NCBI RefSeq assembly: GCF_000719095.1
Contig: NZ_JOEH01000007.1
Span: 174,103-238,102 of the forward strand
DNA: 64,000 bases
Reading direction: 5' to 3'
DNA from: Streptacidiphilus jeojiense
GTDB lineage: Bacteria > Actinomycetota > Actinomycetes > Streptomycetales > Streptomycetaceae
Positions 52,117 to 62,537 of this stretch are shown here, in pieces. A program made the translations under genes and the position numbers. The notes beneath the pieces were generated by a model, which saw only the letters and a program-made list of their open reading frames with translations, was not told the origin of the DNA and did no database searches. Within the stretch, counting starts at the first letter, position 1, and every line of letters begins with the position of its first letter.

Positions 52117-53152
52117 GGCGGGCGCTCCTTGTCTCCGCTGCCCTCTTGCGCAGGATGCCGGCGACCCGCAGGGCCAGGATCCGGTCGACCGCGATGGCGA
52201 CGAGCAGCAGGATTCCGTCGATGGCCTGGACCCAGACCGAGCTGACGCCGATCGAGGGCAGGACGCTGTTGATGGAGGTCAGCAGCAGGGCGCCGAGGGC
52301 CACCCCGTAGACGCTGCCGGAGCCCCCGGTGAAGGCCACGCCGCCGACCACCACGGCGCTGACCACGGTGAGTTCGTAGCCGCTCCCGGTGCCGGAGTCG
52401 ACGTTGCCGAAGCGGGCCAGGTAGAGCGCGCCGGCCAGTCCGGCGAGCGCGCCGCAGGCGATGTAGGCGGCCAGGATCCGCCTGCGGACCGGGACGCCGG
52501 CCAGTCCGGCCGCCTCCGGGCTGGAGCCCAGGGCGTAGAACTCGCGGCCGCTGCGGTAGTTGCGCAGGAAGTAGGCGACGGCGACCAGGACCGCTGCGGC
52601 CAGGACCGCCAGGTAGGGCAGGGCGGAGAGGCCGTTGTGGCCGAAGTCGATGAAGCCGGTGGGCAGTACCCCGGCGGTGATCTCCCGGGAGCCGATCCAG
52701 ATCGAGTCGATGCCGCGGATGATGTAGAGCGTGCCCAGGGTGACCACCAGGGCCGGGACCTGACCGATGCTCACCAGCAGGCCGTTGAGCAGGCCGAACC
52801 CCGCGCCCAGGGCGACCGCGAGCACCACCGCCAGCAGCGGGTTGCCGCCGCCCTGGAGGAAGTCCCCGGCCGCGAAGGCGGTGATGCCCAGCACCGAGCC
52901 GACCGACAGGTCGACGTTGCGGGTGATCACCACCATCGCCTCGCCGACCGCCACCAGCACCAGGATGGTCGCGTTGAGCAGCAGGTCCTTGATCCCCTGC
53001 TGGGACAGGAAGGCGCTGTTGTCGATCTGGGTGGCGGCCAGCATCAGCACCAGCACCGCGAGGATGGCGAGTTCGCGCATCTTCAGCACCCGGTCCAGCA
53101 GTCCCCGGCTCGCCGGGACCGCGACCCGCACGGGTTCCATGGTGGTGGTCAT
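52109..53152 (-). CDS. rhaP: Rhamnose ABC transporter permease
   Basis: A 347-residue permease of the same family: [130 protein letters not shown]. Its ATG overlaps the TGA of rhaT by 4 bp and it overlaps rhaQ by 8 bp, so translation is coupled along the operon. Which permease is called P or Q here is conventional. Confidence 0.9.
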   Translation of the reverse strand: MTTTMEPVRVAVPASRGLLDRVLKMRELAILAVLVLMLAATQIDNSAFLSQQGIKDLLLNATILVLVAVGEAMVVITRNVDLSVGSVLGITAFAAGDFLQGGGNPLLAVVLAVALGAGFGLLNGLLVSIGQVPALVVTLGTLYIIRGIDSIWIGSREITAGVLPTGFIDFGHNGLSALPYLAVLAAAVLVAVAYFLRNYRSGREFYALGSSPEAAGLAGVPVRRRILAAYIACGALAGLAGALYLARFGNVDSGTGSGYELTVVSAVVVGGVAFTGGSGSVYGVALGALLLTSINSVLPSIGVSSVWVQAIDGILLLVAIAVDRILALRVAGILRKRAAETRSARHG

Positions 53153-54669
53153 GCCGCCCTCCCGGTGACTCCGGTGGCCGCGGCCAGCACCGACTGCTCG
53201 GTGGCCTCGGCCCGGTCGAGTTCGGCGGCTATCCGCCCCTCGTGCATGACCAGCACCCGGTCCGCCATGCCGAGGATCTCCGGCAGGTCGGAGGAGATCA
53301 TCAGCACCGCGACGCCCTGTCCGGCCAGCTGCGAGAGCAGCCGGTGCACCTCGGCCTTGGTGCCGACGTCGATGCCGCGGGTGGGCTCGTCCACGATCAG
53401 CACGGTCGGGGAGGTCGCCAGCCACTTGGCCAGCACCACCTTCTGCTGGTTGCCGCCGGACAGGGTGCCCACCAGGTCGCCCAGCCGGGCGTACTTCACC
53501 TGGAGCCGGACCGCCCAGTCGACGGCGCGGCTGCGCTCGCTGCCCCGGTTCATCACTCCGGCGCGGGAGGTGGCCCGCAGTCCGGTGAGGCCGATGTTGC
53601 GTTCGATGGACATGCCCATCACCAGTCCCTGGGCCCTGCGGTCCTCGGGGACCAGGGCCAGTCCGGCGGCCATGGCCAGGCTGGGGGCGCCTGGCTTCAG
53701 CGGCTTGCCGGCCACCTCGACCTCGCCGCCGTCCCAGCGGTCCACGCCGAACACGGCGCGGGCGACCTCGCTGCGGCCGGCGCCGACCAGGCCGGCCAGG
53801 CCGACGATCTCGCCGCCGCGCACCTCGAAGGAGACGTCGGTGAAGACCCCCTCCCGGGTGAGCCGGCGCACGCTCAGTGCGACCGCGCCGACCTCGGCGG
53901 GGAGCTTGGGGTAGAGCTCGTCCAGGTCGCGTCCGACCATCCGGCGGATCAGGTCGTCCTCGCCGAGGCCGGCGACCGGCTCGGTGGCGATCCAGGCGCC
54001 GTCCCGCAGGGTGGTGACCCGCTGGCACAGCGCGAAGACCTCCTCCAGCCGGTGCGAGATGAACAGTACGGCGGCGCCCTCCTCGCGCAGCGAGCGCACC
54101 ACGCCGAACAGCCGGGCCACCTCGCTGCCGGTCAGCGCCGCAGTCGGCTCGTCCATGATCAGCACGCGGGCGTCGAAGGAGAGCGCCTTGGCGATCTCCA
54201 CCAGCTGCTGGTCGGCGATCGACAGTCCCCGGGCCGGCTGGTCCGGGTCCAGGTCCACGCCCAGCCGGCGGAACAGGTCGGCGGTGGCGGCGTGGACCGC
54301 GCGGTGGTCCACCCGGCCGAAGGAACGCCGCGGCTGACGACCCATGAAGATGTTCTCGGCCACCGACAGGTCGGGGAAGAGCGTCGGCTCCTGGTAGATG
54401 ACGGCCACACCCGCGTCCCGGGCGTCGGCCGGACCGTGGAAGACGACGGGCTCGCCGTCCAGCAGCACGGTGCCCTCGTCCGGCCGGTGCACCCCGGCCA
54501 GGGCCTTGATCAGGGTGGACTTGCCGGCGCCGTTCTCGCCGGCGAGGGCGTGCGCCTCTCCTGCGAACAGCTGCAGGGAGACTCCGCGGAGGGCTCGGAC
54601 GGCGCCGAAGGACTTGCTCACCCCCTCGAGCGCGAGGACCGGGACCGGGTCCGGTTCGGGGTGGGTCAT
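53149..54669 (-). CDS. rhaT: Rhamnose ABC transporter ATP-binding protein (two cassettes)
   Basis: A 506-residue double-domain ATPase. First cassette: Walker [10 protein letters not shown] near residue 44, Q-loop VIYQEP, signature RGLSIADQQ, Walker [12 protein letters not shown], His-loop ISHRL. Second cassette: degenerate Walker [10 protein letters not shown] near residue 282, signature [16 protein letters not shown], Walker [13 protein letters not shown]. The degenerate second P-loop is normal for monosaccharide ATPases such as RbsA. ATG 54669. First gene of the transporter operon, with a promoter and rha operator directly upstream. Confidence 0.93.
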   Translation of the reverse strand: MTHPEPDPVPVLALEGVSKSFGAVRALRGVSLQLFAGEAHALAGENGAGKSTLIKALAGVHRPDEGTVLLDGEPVVFHGPADARDAGVAVIYQEPTLFPDLSVAENIFMGRQPRRSFGRVDHRAVHAATADLFRRLGVDLDPDQPARGLSIADQQLVEIAKALSFDARVLIMDEPTAALTGSEVARLFGVVRSLREEGAAVLFISHRLEEVFALCQRVTTLRDGAWIATEPVAGLGEDDLIRRMVGRDLDELYPKLPAEVGAVALSVRRLTREGVFTDVSFEVRGGEIVGLAGLVGAGRSEVARAVFGVDRWDGGEVEVAGKPLKPGAPSLAMAAGLALVPEDRRAQGLVMGMSIERNIGLTGLRATSRAGVMNRGSERSRAVDWAVRLQVKYARLGDLVGTLSGGNQQKVVLAKWLATSPTVLIVDEPTRGIDVGTKAEVHRLLSQLAGQGVAVLMISSDLPEILGMADRVLVMHEGRIAAELDRAEATEQSVLAAATGVTGRAA

Positions 54670-54710
54670 GGATGGTCTCCTGGCTCTCCGGGCTACTGCG
54701 ACCCGGGCTG

Positions 54711-54722
54711 TGAAATGTTTCA
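54711..54722 (-). promoter_or_regulatory. Rha operator upstream of rhaT
   Basis: TGAAATGTTTCA matches the 12-bp consensus at 11 of 12 positions. It lies 14 bp past the -10 box and 41 bp ahead of the rhaT start, the same arrangement as at 48580-48601 and 62538-62549. Confidence 0.8.
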
Positions 54723-54736
54723 AAGGAGTTGCCGCG

Positions 54737-54765
54737 AAGTTAGCTTCGGGCTGTGGGCGCGTCAA
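54737..54765 (-). promoter_or_regulatory. Promoter of the rhaTPQS operon
   Basis: On the minus strand: TTGACG (54765-54760), 17-bp spacer, TAACTT (54742-54737). The start site should be near 54730, just before the operator. Confidence 0.7.
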
Positions 54766-54877
54766 GGGATGTTGGAAGCCCCGGTACGGCAGGTACTCGG
54801 CCCGGGGCGGCCCGCTGGGGTCGGGAGACTGACTCCGACCTGCGCGATTGCCTGTGCACGGGGGTGCTTTCAAGGAT

Positions 54878-54889
54878 TGACACGATTCA
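54878..54889 (+). promoter_or_regulatory. Upstream rha operator-like site
   Basis: TGACACGATTCA matches TGAAACGTTTCA at 10 of 12 positions. It is about 150 bp upstream of the expected rhaT transcription start; a candidate auxiliary repressor site. Confidence 0.45.
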
Positions 54890-54985
54890 ATAACGCCGCC
54901 TGCCTGCACTGCTCCACTTGCTCTGCGGGCGGGAGTTCCACTGCAGCCCCGGGAATCCCGGCGCTGGTTCATCAGGCAGCTGAAT

Positions 54986-54997
54986 TGAAACGTTGAA
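54986..54997 (+). promoter_or_regulatory. Upstream rha operator-like site
   Basis: TGAAACGTTGAA keeps the full left half-site and centre of the consensus (10 of 12). It is 38 bp beyond the lutC stop codon, so it belongs either to transporter control or to a roadblock at the end of the catabolic operon. Confidence 0.45.
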
Positions 54998-55034
54998 AGC
55001 CGAAGCGGTGGCGTGGGCGCGGTGTCGACCGGCC

Positions 55035-55679
55035 TCAGCCGACCAGGACGACTTCCAGGGTGCGGGGGCCGTGCACGCCCTCCACCCGGTCCAGTTCGAT
55101 GTCGCTGGTGGCCGAGGGCCCGGAGATCCAGGTCTGCGGCCGGGACGGGTCCAGCCGGGGCAGGGCCTGCGGCACCGAGGCGACCACCTGGTCGGCGGTG
55201 CGGACGACGCACAGATGGTGGTCCGGGACCAGGGTGAGGGCGCGCCGGCCCTGCCCGGGCCCGGCGTCCAGGACGATGGTGCCGGTCTCGGCCACGGCCA
55301 GCGCACACCCCGTCAGCACGCTGTCGACGGCGTCGAGTCGATCCGGCGCCAGCGGCGGGTGGTCGCGCACCCGCTCGACGGCGGTGCCGCTCAGCCAGTC
55401 CTCCGGGACGCCGTCCGGTACCAGCAGGGTCCGCGAGCCGCGCTCGGCCAGGATCCGGCCGATGACCGCCGGAAGTTCGGCCCCGGTGCAGCGGTGCACC
55501 ACCGCGCGGTAGTCGGCGAGGTTCGCGGCCAGCAGGTCCAGCAGCCGGGCGGGGTCGTCGGGTTGGTGGCTGTCCCGGTAGTCGCGCAGCACCGGGGGCG
55601 GTTCGGCGGCGTCCTGGACGGCGGCCCGGATCCGGGCAAGGATCCGCTCGCGGGACGAACCCTTCGCGGGTACGGTCAT
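55035..55679 (-). CDS. lutC: LutC-type LUD domain protein, lactate utilisation
   Basis: A 214-residue LUD-domain protein. [15 protein letters not shown] opens the protein; the conserved LUD loop is [56 protein letters not shown] closes it. LutC works with LutA and LutB to oxidise L-lactate to pyruvate. I start at ATG 55679, which overlaps the lutB stop by 4 bp; the longer reading from 55694 ignores this coupling. Last gene of the rha catabolic operon. Confidence 0.92.
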   Translation of the reverse strand: MTVPAKGSSRERILARIRAAVQDAAEPPPVLRDYRDSHQPDDPARLLDLLAANLADYRAVVHRCTGAELPAVIGRILAERGSRTLLVPDGVPEDWLSGTAVERVRDHPPLAPDRLDAVDSVLTGCALAVAETGTIVLDAGPGQGRRALTLVPDHHLCVVRTADQVVASVPQALPRLDPSRPQTWISGPSATSDIELDRVEGVHGPRTLEVVLVG

Positions 55680-57094
55680 CGGCTCTTCCTCCACCAGTCG
55701 CGGAACGGGGCCTCCGGCAGTTCGGGCAGGTCGCGGCTGTCGGTCCAGGCCCTGGCCACGGCGGTGGGCAGGCGCCGGGGGTGCAGCCCGCGGGTCCTGG
55801 ACGCCCAGCGCTCGACCGCCCCCAGCGCCGCGGGGTGGTCCAGCAGCCAGCTGCCGGCCCGCACCACGGCACGCTCGGTCCGATGACCGGGGCCGTCCCG
55901 CTCGACCACCTGCTCACGGAGGTGGACCAGGACTTCGGGGATGTCGATGGCGACCGGGCAGACCTCGTAGCAGGCCCCGCACAGGGTGGAGGCGAAGGGC
56001 AGCGAGGCGTCGACGGCGCTGGCGGTGCCGCGCAGCTGCGGGGTGAGGATGGCCCCGATCGGGCCCGGGTAGACGCTGCCGTAGGCGTGGCCGCCGGCCC
56101 GCTCGTAGACCGGGCACACGTTCAGGCAGGCCGAGCAGCGGATGCAGCGCAGCGCCTGCCGGCCGACCTCGTCGGCCAGGGTGTCGGTGCGGCCGTTGTC
56201 CAGCAGCACCAGGTGGAAGTTCCGAGGACCGTCGCCGTCGCTGGTGCCGGTCCAGAAGGAGGTGTAGGGGTTCATCCGCTCCGCGGTGGAGGAACGCGGC
56301 AGCAGTTGCAGGAACACCTCCAGGTCGCGCCAGGTGGGCAGGACCTTCTCGATGCCCACCACCGAGATCAGCGTCTCGGGCAGGGTCAGGCACATCCGTC
56401 CGTTGCCCTCCGACTCGACCACCACCAGGGTGCCGGTCTCGGCGACCATGAAGTTGGCGCCGGAGATGCCCACCTTGGCGCGCAGGAACTTCTCCCGCAG
56501 GTGCAGCCGGGCCGCCTCGGCCAGTTCGGCCGGGCTGTCGCCGAGCCCCTCGGGGGCCGGGCGGCCCCACTCCCCCATCTTCGCGGCGAAGATGTCGCGG
56601 ACCTCGCCGCGGTTGCGGTGGATCGCCGGGACCAGGATGTGCGAGGGCCGGTCCTCGCCGAGCTGGACGATCAGCTCGGCCAGGTCGGTCTCGTAGGCGG
56701 TGATGCCCTCGGCGGCCAGCGCCTCGTTGAGCTCGATCTCCTGGGTGGCCATCGACTTGACCTTGACCACCTCGCGCTCGCCGGTGGCCTTGACCAGGTC
56801 GGCGACGATGCGGTTGGCCTCGGCGGCGTCGGCGGCCCAGTGCACCGTCCCGCCCGCGGCGGTGACGTTCTGCTCCAACTGGACCAGATGGTCGTCCAGG
56901 TGACGCAGCGTCCGGTCCTTGATCCGCTTGCCGGCCTCGCGCAGCTGCGCCCAGTCGTCGAGCTCGGCCACCGCCCTGGCCCGTTTGTCGCGGATGGTGC
57001 GGGTGGCGTGGGTCAGATTGGCCCGCAGCCGGGTGTCCCTGGTGGAGGCCTTGGCCTGCGGGAAGGACGGCATCCCGAGATAGGTGTCGCTCAT
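55676..57094 (-). CDS. lutB: LutB iron-sulfur LUD protein, lactate utilisation
   Basis: A 472-residue protein. The N-terminal LUD domain (about 60-290; [44 protein letters not shown]) precedes two 4Fe-4S cluster motifs, [14 protein letters not shown] near residue 305 and [15 protein letters not shown] near residue 355. With LutA and LutC it forms the iron-sulfur L-lactate dehydrogenase system at the cytosolic side. ATG 57094 overlaps the lutA stop by 4 bp. Confidence 0.94.
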   Translation of the reverse strand: MSDTYLGMPSFPQAKASTRDTRLRANLTHATRTIRDKRARAVAELDDWAQLREAGKRIKDRTLRHLDDHLVQLEQNVTAAGGTVHWAADAAEANRIVADLVKATGEREVVKVKSMATQEIELNEALAAEGITAYETDLAELIVQLGEDRPSHILVPAIHRNRGEVRDIFAAKMGEWGRPAPEGLGDSPAELAEAARLHLREKFLRAKVGISGANFMVAETGTLVVVESEGNGRMCLTLPETLISVVGIEKVLPTWRDLEVFLQLLPRSSTAERMNPYTSFWTGTSDGDGPRNFHLVLLDNGRTDTLADEVGRQALRCIRCSACLNVCPVYERAGGHAYGSVYPGPIGAILTPQLRGTASAVDASLPFASTLCGACYEVCPVAIDIPEVLVHLREQVVERDGPGHRTERAVVRAGSWLLDHPAALGAVERWASRTRGLHPRRLPTAVARAWTDSRDLPELPEAPFRDWWRKSR

Positions 57095-57882
57095 GCGCTG
57101 CTCCTCGCTCTGGGTGTCGCCCACCCGGTACCGGTCGGGTCGGCCCGGGTGCAGGCCAGGATCTCGGCCAGGTGCACGGCGCGCATCGGCGCGTCGGCCC
57201 GGCGCAGGGTCCCGCCGATGTGCAGCAGGCAGGAGTTGTCCGCCCCGCACAGCACCTCGGCCCCGGTGGACAGCGCGTTGCGGACCTTGTCGGCGCCCAT
57301 GGCGGCGGAGACGTCGGGGTTCTTGACGGCGAAGGTGCCGCCGAAGCCGCAGCACTCCTCGGCGCCCGGCAGCTCGACCAGTTCCAGCCCCTCGACGGCT
57401 TCCAGCAGCCGCCTGGGCCGGTCCCCCAGCCCCAGCATCCGCAGCCCGTGGCAGGACGGGTGGTAGCTGACCCGGTGCGGGTAGTAGGCACCGACGTCGG
57501 ACACGCCGAGGACGTCCACCAGGAACTCGGTCAGTTCCAGTACCCGCGGCACCAGTGACGCGGCGGCCCGGGCCAGTCCGTCGCCGCGGCCCTCGGTCCG
57601 GGCCTTGGCGCCGATCCTGGGGTAGTTGTCGCGCACCATGGCCGTGCAGGACCCCGAGGGGGTGACCACGTGGTCGTAGCCGGCGAAGGCCCCGGCCATC
57701 CGCCGCACCAGCGGTTCGGTGGCCCGCCGGTAGCCGGTGTTGTACTGGGGCTGGCCGCAGCAGGTCTGCGCGGCCGGGAAGTCGACCTGCACGCCGAGCC
57801 GCTCCAGCAGTGCGACCACGGCCTGTCCGGTGCGCGGATGGATCGCGTCGTTGACGCAGGTCGGGAAGAGTGCGACACGCAT
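57091..57882 (-). CDS. lutA: LutA cysteine-rich oxidoreductase subunit, lactate utilisation
   Basis: A 263-residue protein with two CCG domains: AAQTCCGQPQYNTGY near residue 40 and GAEECCGFGGTFAVKNPDVSAAM near residue 180, together with CTAMVRDNYP and SYHPSCHGLR cysteines that bind Fe-S clusters. ATG 57882 follows AAGGAG. It begins the lutABC segment that would consume the L-lactate formed from rhamnose via lactaldehyde. Confidence 0.94.
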   Translation of the reverse strand: MRVALFPTCVNDAIHPRTGQAVVALLERLGVQVDFPAAQTCCGQPQYNTGYRRATEPLVRRMAGAFAGYDHVVTPSGSCTAMVRDNYPRIGAKARTEGRGDGLARAAASLVPRVLELTEFLVDVLGVSDVGAYYPHRVSYHPSCHGLRMLGLGDRPRRLLEAVEGLELVELPGAEECCGFGGTFAVKNPDVSAAMGADKVRNALSTGAEVLCGADNSCLLHIGGTLRRADAPMRAVHLAEILACTRADPTGTGWATPRARSSA

Positions 57883-57937
57883 CGCGGCTCCTTGGGACGG
57901 TGGGCGTCCGGTCGTTGGGGTGCTGTCGTCGGGTCCT

Positions 57938-59425
57938 TCAGACCAGGCCGACGCGGGCGGCGGCCGCGGTCCAGGAGGACCGGTTGCCGCGCGGGGTGTA
58001 GTGGCGCAGCGGCTGGGTGTCGGCGACCAGGCGGCGCATCCCGGCGCGGTCGTGGACCAGGCCGTGGGCGCGGGCCTGGACCAGGACGTTGCCCAGTGCG
58101 GTGGCCTCGCTGGGTCCGGCCACCACCGGCAGCCCGGCCGCGTCGGCGGTGAACTGGCACAGCAGGTCGTTGCGGCTGCCGCCGCCGACCAGGTGGACCA
58201 CCTGGATCTCGCGTCCGGCCAGGGCGGCTGCCTGGTGCAGGGTCCGGGCGTGCGCCAGGGCCAGGCCCTCCAGGATGGTGCGCACCAGGGAGCCCTGGTC
58301 GGCCGGCGGCCGCTGCCCGGTGCGCTCGCAGTAGCCGGCGATGCGGGCGGGCATGTCGCCGGGGGCCAGGAACTCCGGGGTGTCCGGGTCGATGACGGCG
58401 GCGAACGGTTCCGCGGCGGCGGCCCGGGCCAGCAGCGGTTCCAGCCGGTGCGGCTCGCCCCGGGCCTGCCAGCTGCGCTGGGACTCGCTGAGCAGCCACA
58501 GGCCCATGATGTTGCGCAGGTAGCGGACGGTGCCGTCGATGCCGAGTTCATTGGTGAAGTTCGCGGTCCGGGAGGCCTCGCTGAGGACCGGGGCCTCGAG
58601 TTCCAGCCCGGCCAGGGACCAGGTGCCGCAGGAGACGTAGCCGAAGTCGGGTCGGTCGGCGGGGACCGCAACCACGGCTGACGCGGTGTCGTGGGAGGCC
58701 ACCGCGGTGACCGCGGTGCCCTGCGGCAGCCCGGTGGCGGCGGCCGGTCCGGCCAGCAGGGTCCCGCAGTCGTCGCCGGGACGGCGCAGCGGCGGGAGCA
58801 GCGCGGGGTACAGGCCCACGGCTCCGGCCAGCGCGGGCGACCAGGCACCGGTGCGGGTGTCCAGCAGGCCGGTGGTGGAGGCGTTGGTGGCCTCGGCGCC
58901 GGTCCGCCCGGTGAGCCAGTAGGTCAGCAGGTCCGGGATCAGCAGCAGCTGACGGGCCGCCAGGGCCTGTGGCGTGCCGGCCTCGGCGGCCAGCTGGTAG
59001 AGGGTGTTGAAGGGCAGGTGCTGCAGTCCGTTGGCCCGGTAGAGCTCGGCCGCGCCGATCTGCTCGCGGACCCGGTCGGCGACGGTGTCCGTGCGCTCGT
59101 CCCGGTAGTGGTACGGATTGCCCAGCAGCCTCCCCTCGCCGTCGAGCAGTCCGTAGTCCACGGCCCAGCTGTCCACCCCGATCGAGGCGATCGGCGCGGA
59201 CCTGGCGGCTTCGCGGAGCCCGTCCAGCATCCCCTGGTACAGCGCGAGGATGTCCCAGTGCAGGCCCTGCGGCAGCCGTACCGGGGTGTTGGCGAAGCGG
59301 TGCACCTCCGTCAGGTCGAGCCGGTCGGGCCCGACCCGGGCGAGGACCACCCGGCCGCTGGTGGCGCCGAGGTCGGCCGCCGCGAACACGGCCGGGGGTG
59401 CGGAGGACGAGGAGGTGGGTTTCAC
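57938..59425 (-). CDS. rhaB: Rhamnulokinase
   Basis: A 495-residue FGGY-family sugar kinase that phosphorylates L-rhamnulose. ADLGATSGRVVLARV is the N-terminal phosphate loop; IGVDSWAVDYGLLD carries the catalytic-site Asp region; SHDTASAVVAVP and VVHLVGGGSRNDLLCQFTADAAGLPVVAGPSEATALGN are diagnostic for RhaB. GTG start 59425 with a weak RBS. It sits 55 bp from the damaged rhaDE gene and 55 bp from lutA on the same operon. Confidence 0.94.
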   Translation of the reverse strand: MKPTSSSSAPPAVFAAADLGATSGRVVLARVGPDRLDLTEVHRFANTPVRLPQGLHWDILALYQGMLDGLREAARSAPIASIGVDSWAVDYGLLDGEGRLLGNPYHYRDERTDTVADRVREQIGAAELYRANGLQHLPFNTLYQLAAEAGTPQALAARQLLLIPDLLTYWLTGRTGAEATNASTTGLLDTRTGAWSPALAGAVGLYPALLPPLRRPGDDCGTLLAGPAAATGLPQGTAVTAVASHDTASAVVAVPADRPDFGYVSCGTWSLAGLELEAPVLSEASRTANFTNELGIDGTVRYLRNIMGLWLLSESQRSWQARGEPHRLEPLLARAAAAEPFAAVIDPDTPEFLAPGDMPARIAGYCERTGQRPPADQGSLVRTILEGLALAHARTLHQAAALAGREIQVVHLVGGGSRNDLLCQFTADAAGLPVVAGPSEATALGNVLVQARAHGLVHDRAGMRRLVADTQPLRHYTPRGNRSSWTAAAARVGLV

Positions 59426-59480
59426 ACGGGCAACCTGGAGGGTGGGGAGTGCGGAACGGACCGAGCGAGGGGCGAAGAGG

Positions 59481-61216
59481 TCAGCGCAGGAAGGCGGCGG
59501 CGACGCCGGCGTCGACGGGGATGTGCAGTCCGGTGGTGTGGGTGAGGTCGCCGCCGGTCAGTGCGAAGACCGCGTTGGCGACGTGTTCGGGCAGCACCTC
59601 GCGCTTGAGGATGGTGCGCTGGGCGTAGAACTCGCCCAGCTTGTCCTCGGCGATGCCGTAGGTGGCGGCGCGCTGGGCGCCCCAGCCGGCGGCGAAGATC
59701 CCCGAGCCGCGGACCACCCCGTCGGGGTTGACCCCGTTGACCCGGATGCCGTGCTCGCCCAGTTCGGCGGCCAGCAGCCGGACCTGGTGGGCCTGGTCGG
59801 CCTTGGTGGCGGAGTAGGCGATGTTGTTGGGGCCGGCGAAGACCGCGTTCTTGGACGCGATGTAGACGATGTCCCCGCCCAGGCCCTGGCGGCGACCAGC
59901 CGGTGCGCGATGGCCCTGCCGATGCCGGAGCCCGCGCCGGTGACCAGCGCCACCCGGGTCGCCAGCGCCTTGGGTTCGGGCATCCGGGCCAGCTTGGCCT
60001 CCTCCAGGGCCCAGTACTCGATCCGGAACTTCTCCGACTCCTCGATCGGGGTGTAGCTGGACACCGCCTCGGCGCCGCGCATCACGTTGATCGCGTTGAG
60101 GTAGAACTCCCCGGCCACCCGGGCGGTCTGCTTGTCCTTGCCGAAGGAGAACATGCCCACCCCCGGCACCAGCACGATCGCCGGGTCGGCGCCGCGGATC
60201 GCCGGGGAGTCGGCGGTGGCGTGCCGGTCGTAGTAGGCCTGGTAGTCGGCGCGGTACTCGGTGTGCAGCGTCCTCAGCCGCTCGACGACCTGGTCGAGCG
60301 GCGCGGTCGCGGGCAGGTCCAGGACCAGTGGGCGGACCTTGGTGCGCAGGAAGTGGTCCGGGCAGGAGGTGCCCAGCGCGGCCAGCCGCGGATGCTCGGC
60401 GCGGGCCAGGAAGTCCAGGACCGGGGCGCTGTCGGTGAAGTGGCCCACCTGCGGACGGTCGGTGGACGCCAGGCCGCGGATCAGCGGGGCCAGCGCGGCG
60501 GCGCGCTCGCGGCGCCCGGCCTCGGACAGCGGCCGGTGACCCTCGATCAGCGGTCCGAAGGGCTCGGGACGTCCGCGTTCGGCCAGGAAGGCTTCGGCGG
60601 TGCGGATGATGTGCAGCGAGTTGGCCTCGGCCGCCCCGCTGGTGTCGCCCCAGGCGGTGATGCCGTGGCCGCCGAGGACGCAGCCGACGGCCTGCGGGTT
60701 GGCGGCCTTGACGGCGGCGATGTCCAGGCCGAGCTGGAAGCCGGGGCGGCGCCAGGGCACCCAGGCCACGGTGTCGCCGAAGCACTCGGCGGTGAGCTTC
60801 TCGCCGTCCGCCGCGCAGGCCAGGGCGATGCCGGAGTCGGGGTGCAGGTGGTCGATGTGGGCGGCGTCGACCAGCCCGTGCATCGCCGTGTCGATGGACG
60901 GGGCCGCGCCGCCCCGGCCGTGCAGGCAGTAGTCGAACGCGGCGACCATCTCGTCCTCGCGCTCCGGTCCGGGGTAGACGCCGGTCAGTGCCCGCAGCCG
61001 GTCCAGCCGCAGGGCCGCCAGGCCCGGCTCGGTGAGCGTGCCCAGGTCCCCGCCGGAGCCCTTGACCCACAGCAGTTCGACCTCGGCGCCGGTGGCCGGG
61101 TCGACGGCGGTGCCCTTGGCGGAGGTGTTGCCCCCGGCGTAGTTGGTGTTGCGCGGGTCGGCGCCCAGCCGGTTGGAGCGGGCCAGCAGCGCGGCGATTT
61201 CGGGATGGCTCGACAT
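59481..61216 (-). pseudogene. rhaD: Bifunctional rhamnulose-1-phosphate aldolase / lactaldehyde dehydrogenase, dehydrogenase domain deleted in the middle
   Basis: The aldolase half is intact from ATG 61216: NTNYAGGNTSAKG, LLWVKGSGGDL, HIDHLHPDSGIALA (zinc His cluster) and LGGHGITAWG. The SDR-type dehydrogenase begins (RVALVTGAGSGIGRAIAHRLVAA) but jumps at about 59890 to LGGDIVYIASKNAVF in a different frame. That frame holds YSATKADQAHQV and ends at 59481. About 105 residues present in RhaD/RhaE(W) homologues (NNAG motif and Rossmann centre) are missing, and the frame is lost. The aldolase may still work; lactaldehyde oxidation by this protein cannot. Confidence 0.85.
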
Positions 61217-61348
61217 GGTGGCGGTCCTCTGTGCGGGAAAGGAGGGCGGACCTGTCCCGAAAACGCGGACAGGTTCCCGGGGTACGTCCGGGCGGGGACG
61301 GACGGCGATGGTCGGCGGCGGGCGGGGACGGGCCCGGACCGGGTAGGG

Positions 61349-62515
61349 CTAGGCCCCCCAGCCGGCCTGGGTGCCGCCGACCCGGTCGGCGACGATGCGC
61401 TGCTGCCAGCCGGTGGCGCGGTAGGCGGCCAGCGGGTCCGGGTCCAGGCCCTGCTCCTGGCGGACCTCGCGCAGCAGCGGGCGGACGTCGGTGTTGTAGG
61501 CGTCCATCAGCACGGCGTTGGCCCCGAGCACGTCGCCGGCGCTCTGGGCGGACCGCAGCGCGTCCAGGTCCACCAGCAGGGCCTTGGCCGTGGCCTCCTG
61601 AACGTTCATCACCGAGCGGATCACCGCCGGGATCTTGCCCTCGATGTTGTGGCACTGGTCGAGCATGAAGGCGACCTGCCTCCCGGGGGCGAAGCCGTCG
61701 TTCTTCGCCACCTCGTGCAGGATCCGGAACAGCTGGAACGGGTCCGCGGACCCGACCATCAGGTCGTCGTCGGCGTAGAAGCGGGAGTTGAAGTCGAAGG
61801 CGCCGAGCCGGTCCTCGCGCAGCAGGAAGGCGACGATGAACTCGATGTTGGTGCCCGGTGCGTGGTGGCCGGTGTCGACGACCACCTTTGCCTTGGGGCC
61901 CAGCTTGAGGCAGTGGGCGTAGGAGGTACCCCAGTCCGGCACGTCGGTGTGGTAGAACGCGGGCTCGAACAGCTTGTACTCCAGGATCATCCGCTGCTCG
62001 TCGCCCAGCCGCGCGTACACCTCGGCCAGGGCCTCGGCCAGCCGGTCCTGACGGCCGGTGATGTCGTCCTGGCCCGGGTAGTTGGTGCCGTCGGCGAACC
62101 ACAGCTTCAGGTCGCGGGAACCGGTGGCGTCCATGATGTCCACGCACTCCAGCAGGTGCTCCACCGCCTTGCGGCGCACCTTGGGGTCGGCGTGCGCGAC
62201 GCTGCCCAGGCGGAAGTCGTCGTCCTGGAAGGTGTTGGAGTTGACCGCCCCCACCTGCAGCCCCCGCTCCCGGGCGAACGCGGCCAGGGCGGCGAAGTCG
62301 TCCACCCGGTCCCAGGGGATGTGCAGCGAGACGCGCGGCGCCACCCCGGTGGCGGCGTGCACCTGGGCGGCGTCCTCGATCTTCTCGTACGGGTCACGGG
62401 GCACGCCCTCCTGCGCGAACACCTTGAACCGCGTACCCGAGTTGCCGTAGCCCCAGGAGGGAGTCTCTATCTCCTGGGCCTTCAGCGCCGCCTTGACTGC
62501 GGACAGATCCGTCAT
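61349..62515 (-). CDS. rhaI: L-rhamnose isomerase (RhaI type)
   Basis: A 388-residue TIM-barrel isomerase converting L-rhamnose to L-rhamnulose, of the Pseudomonas RhaI type instead of E. coli RhaA. Metal ligands and motifs: LKLWFADGTNYPGQDDI, MILEYKLFEPAFYHTDVPDWGTS, KVVVDTGHHAPGTNIEFIVAFLL, AFDFNSRFYADDDLMVGSADPFQ. ATG 62515 follows AGGGAA. First gene of the catabolic operon, directly behind promoter and operator. Confidence 0.95.
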   Translation of the reverse strand: MTDLSAVKAALKAQEIETPSWGYGNSGTRFKVFAQEGVPRDPYEKIEDAAQVHAATGVAPRVSLHIPWDRVDDFAALAAFARERGLQVGAVNSNTFQDDDFRLGSVAHADPKVRRKAVEHLLECVDIMDATGSRDLKLWFADGTNYPGQDDITGRQDRLAEALAEVYARLGDEQRMILEYKLFEPAFYHTDVPDWGTSYAHCLKLGPKAKVVVDTGHHAPGTNIEFIVAFLLREDRLGAFDFNSRFYADDDLMVGSADPFQLFRILHEVAKNDGFAPGRQVAFMLDQCHNIEGKIPAVIRSVMNVQEATAKALLVDLDALRSAQSAGDVLGANAVLMDAYNTDVRPLLREVRQEQGLDPDPLAAYRATGWQQRIVADRVGGTQAGWGA

Positions 62516-62537
62516 GGGGTTCCCTGTCGTCCTCTAA

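Larger units (their letters stand above)
54670..55034. other. Intergenic region lutC-rhaT with three operator-like sites
   Basis: This 365-bp gap holds no gene. It carries the rhaT promoter (54737-54765), the proximal operator (54711-54722) and two further operator-like sequences at 54878-54889 and 54986-54997. The distal sites are 167 and 275 bp upstream of the proximal one, so DNA looping is possible. Confidence 0.6.
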
